Origin: Whitmania pigra
Lineage: Eukaryota; Annelida; Clitellata; Hirudinida; Haemopidae
DNA length: 64,000 bases
Direction of reading: 5' to 3'
NCBI GenBank assembly: GCA_021613335.1
Contig: JAJTWR010000044.1
Coordinates: 243,501-307,500 of the forward strand
Shown: in pieces, positions 61,615 through 64,000 of the stretch
Layout of the letters: each line of letters starts with the position of its first letter
Numbering within the stretch: position 1 is the stretch's first letter
Notes under the pieces: model-generated
Seen by the model: only the letters and a program-made list of their open reading frames with translations
Databases searched by the model: none
What the model was told of the DNA's origin: nothing
Translations under genes and position numbers: made by a program

Positions 61615-63471
61615 ATGATCAAAAAGAGTGAAAAAAAATCAAATAAAGATGGTTTTCCGAGGGCATTACCCATGTTACCACCTTGCAGAGTATGCGGCGA
61701 AAAGGCATCTGGCTTACATTATGGAGTAAACACCTGTGAAGCCTGCAAAGTAAAAATTTTTATTTGTTGGGGTCCGAATAATTTGTAAATAAATGTTTAA
61801 CTTATTTTAATGATTATTCTCGAGGATTTTATAGTGAATTCCTTTTCAGGCATTTTTCAGAAGGAGCCTGCAAAGAGGAAACAAATACGTTTGTGCTGAC
61901 AACAATAGTTGTTCTATATTGCCTGGAAAAAGAAGTTCATGTTCTGCCTGCAGGTTCAGCAAATGCCGCAGCCTTGGCATGTGCAAAGAAGGTTATTAAG
62001 TTTTATGCCATTATGTTTGTTTTTGGTAGGACCATGTGATTAAATTCCTAATTAATGCATGTTGAACAGCCATAAAGACTGGACGGTACACACATGAAAA
62101 GAGATCGGAAGACATAAGAGAAGTCAAAAGACTTTATGACTCGCCTCAAAACGTATGCAGCGATGAAAATGTTACCTCGTTAAGTGTACAGCCAGCAGAA
62201 AATAAAGAAATGCTGAATGAAGAGTTGGAAGGCATAGTACAAAACATCACCTGCAACTACATGCGCGACACCATTTTTAATGACAAGTTTTTTGAACAAC
62301 TTCCCCAGAGGCAAAAAGATTACCTGGTAAATGTTTATGCCATTTGCATAGTAAATATTACCTGTAATATTAGTAAATTAAAAATAATCCTATTTTTATT
62401 TCCAGGAAAAGAAGGCTTTACAGAACGAAGTGTTTGGTCCATTACGACCCATTTCTAAAGACGAATACCAGAGGATTTACCTGTCGACGGGAATCGACGT
62501 CGATGGAAGGAAGGAGGAAATAATTGCCGAAATACCTCACCTCGAACGCGCCATCAAGAAGTTTATCTCCTTCGCTAAATCCATTCCAGGGTTCAACAAA
62601 CTATGTATTGAGGACCAAATAGCTCTCATCAAGAGTGATTTCAAGTTTTAGTATTGGATTAAATTAACGGATTGAATGGGAAATGATGATTTTATGTGTC
62701 ATTGAATCTGAAAATTTAATTTGGAAAAAATTTGTTGATTAAGATGTTTTCAAATCATGAATTCATTATTTTTCATTCACCTACAATTTCTTGACTCATT
62801 CATTGCTATTTGAATTTATTCACAAAGCAACAAAATTTGAGGCATGGATGATTTTCTGCCACAAGTTGTTCAACGTGGAGAAGGGTTTGTTCATCTATCA
62901 GAGTGGAAGAATAGTTGGAATCGATGACATGAAGAAGATGAACAACGAGGAATTCATCGACGCCGTGTTTTATCTCGTCGGAAAACTGCAGAAACTCCAG
63001 ACGTACGACGAAGAGATGTGCGTGCTGGCCGCCTTGTGCGTCATGTCGACCGGTTAGTTCTTCGACCGAATTATGTCAGAGATAAAACCGATCAATTCTC
63101 TCGAACGCTTTTTCATCGATCCGGCAGACGACGCGCCGACCGATGCGAAAGATTGCGAGTACGTCGTTCGGTCACCGCGGACGGATGTTTTTTTTATAAT
63201 TCTCACTCGTTCGCTTGCAATCGCAGACATGTGCAACCTACAAAACCCAGAGAAAGTTCAGGAGAGTCAGAACATGTTGCTGACCTGCCTCTTGTACCTC
63301 ATGAAGAAGAACCATCCGCAACAACCGCTGAGGTTCGCACAGGTCTGCAGTTGCCTCCTCAACCTGAGAACGGTGAAGGAACTCCACATCAAGGAGGAGG
63401 AAGGCTTCCTCATGGAGTGGAGCAGTCGCGTGGAACTGCCAAGACTCATGTACGAGATTTGGTCGACGTGA
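61615..63471 (+). CDS. Nuclear receptor with CEACKA P-box
   Basis: Six exons in phase (61615-61749, 61850-61991, 62070-62326, 62406-62634, 62828-63052, 63227-63471) encode 410 residues. The DNA-binding domain starts [14 protein letters not shown] and has CEACKAFFRR, then the second finger [20 protein letters not shown] and [11 protein letters not shown], with the C-terminal extension [11 protein letters not shown]. The ligand-binding domain shows the signature [19 protein letters not shown], and ends with the helix-12 motif LMYEIW, which keeps the glutamate needed to bind coactivators. The P-box is EACKA, not the EGCKG of most receptors, as in several invertebrate NR1-like lineages. The N-terminal domain is short (about 25 residues). 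It should be a ligand-regulated transcription factor. The ligand and orthologue group are not identified. Confidence 0.93.
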
Positions 63472-64000
63472 GGACGAAGTCGAATCGTTCTCTCGTCGAA
63501 GCTTCCGCTAATACTTGAAGATTTGCGCTCGATCGATTGTTTCTTCGTTTGCACGTTTTTATTTGCTCCGACGAGGCTGATGATTCGTATCCTCGTCCAA
63601 CTGGTGTTGTCGATGTCGATCGACTGAGATCGATCGATCGAGATCGATCGATTTCGTCGGCAGGGAAGCAAGCGACGAACAAAGTTTTTGAGTTACACGT
63701 TGCAGCTAGTCGCAGCTGTTGTGGTTTTTTTGCTGAACACAAATTCTGGATTCTAAAAAATTCCTCTCTGTGATATTTCGTGCACTGCCTTCGTATTGTG
63801 GCTTCCTGCATCAATCAATGACACTTCATTGTTTTCCTGTTGTTATAATTCATTTTCAAATTATTATTGATTTTAAATTTATTATCCATTTTTTACATTT
63901 GTTGATGTCGTTCATGCTGTTTATATTATCGATGATGATAACATTACTAATATTGTCTTCGTTGTTCATTGTGTCGACTAATTTGATCAACTATCAGGTT
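63472..64000. other. 3' flank of the nuclear receptor gene
   Basis: Contains the receptor's 3' UTR. A run rich in GATC/CGAT palindromes lies at about 63614-63652. No other gene was seen. Confidence 0.5.

Noticed and set aside
63018..63518. 166-codon plus-strand frame over the nuclear receptor's last exons
   Set aside because: It is a shadow in another frame and reads through the intron between exons 5 and 6; the receptor frame has clear homology.

Overview
The window is nuclear DNA of an invertebrate animal. The genes have GT-AG introns, mostly 50-120 bp with a few of 1-4 kb. The background is AT-rich with many ATT/AAT and GAT/GAC microsatellites, and the genes are metazoan families (Friend-of-GATA, synapsin, calpain, alpha-2-macroglobulin, nuclear receptor). 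I cannot name the phylum. The short introns, the PR-type Friend-of-GATA protein and a nuclear receptor with a CEACKA P-box suggest a compact bilaterian genome, probably a protostome. Most genes are multi-exon, and I assembled them by eye from splice sites, reading phase and family conservation, so exon ends are proposals.

Layout. 1.6-10.8 kb, minus: a complete Friend-of-GATA (u-shaped/ZFPM) gene. Its first coding exon, carrying the MSRRKQ motif, lies 4.3 kb upstream of the next exon, and a TATA box sits at 10.94 kb. The long intron and 5' flank are rich in GATA sites. 13.1-15.8 kb, plus: two intronless Ubc12/UBE2M paralogues. 15.9-17.6 kb, plus: ERCC1 in nine exons, 125 bp after the second Ubc12. 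18.2-20.7 kb, plus: synapsin in twelve exons. 21.9-23.1 kb, plus: an F-box protein. 24.2-30.8 kb, minus: a 662-residue calpain in nineteen exons with its catalytic triad intact. 33.0-33.6 kb, plus: a small novel zinc-finger gene whose 3' end has been tandemly duplicated. 34.6-35.1 kb: remains of a TRIM37-like gene. 37.9-41.4 kb, minus: a multi-exon gene I do not recognise. 43.0-50.3 kb, minus: a secreted alpha-2-macroglobulin/TEP family protein that seems to lack the thioester motif. 53.4-57.8 kb, minus: two tandem lysosomal phospholipase/LCAT-like genes. 58.38-60.61 kb: an hAT transposon with perfect 8-bp target duplications and an N-terminally deleted transposase. 61.6-63.5 kb, plus: a nuclear receptor of 410 residues.

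The genes do not form one pathway. Local links are the two NEDD8-conjugating enzymes next to ERCC1, the tandem phospholipases, and a Friend-of-GATA gene whose own intron is dense in sites for its presumed GATA partner. I see no CRISPR array, rRNA or tRNA and no viral gene. The most notable observations are the split Friend-of-GATA gene with its GATA-site-rich intron, the divergent Ubc12 paralogue, the thioester-less macroglobulin, the fresh-looking hAT insertion and the unidentified 38-41 kb gene.
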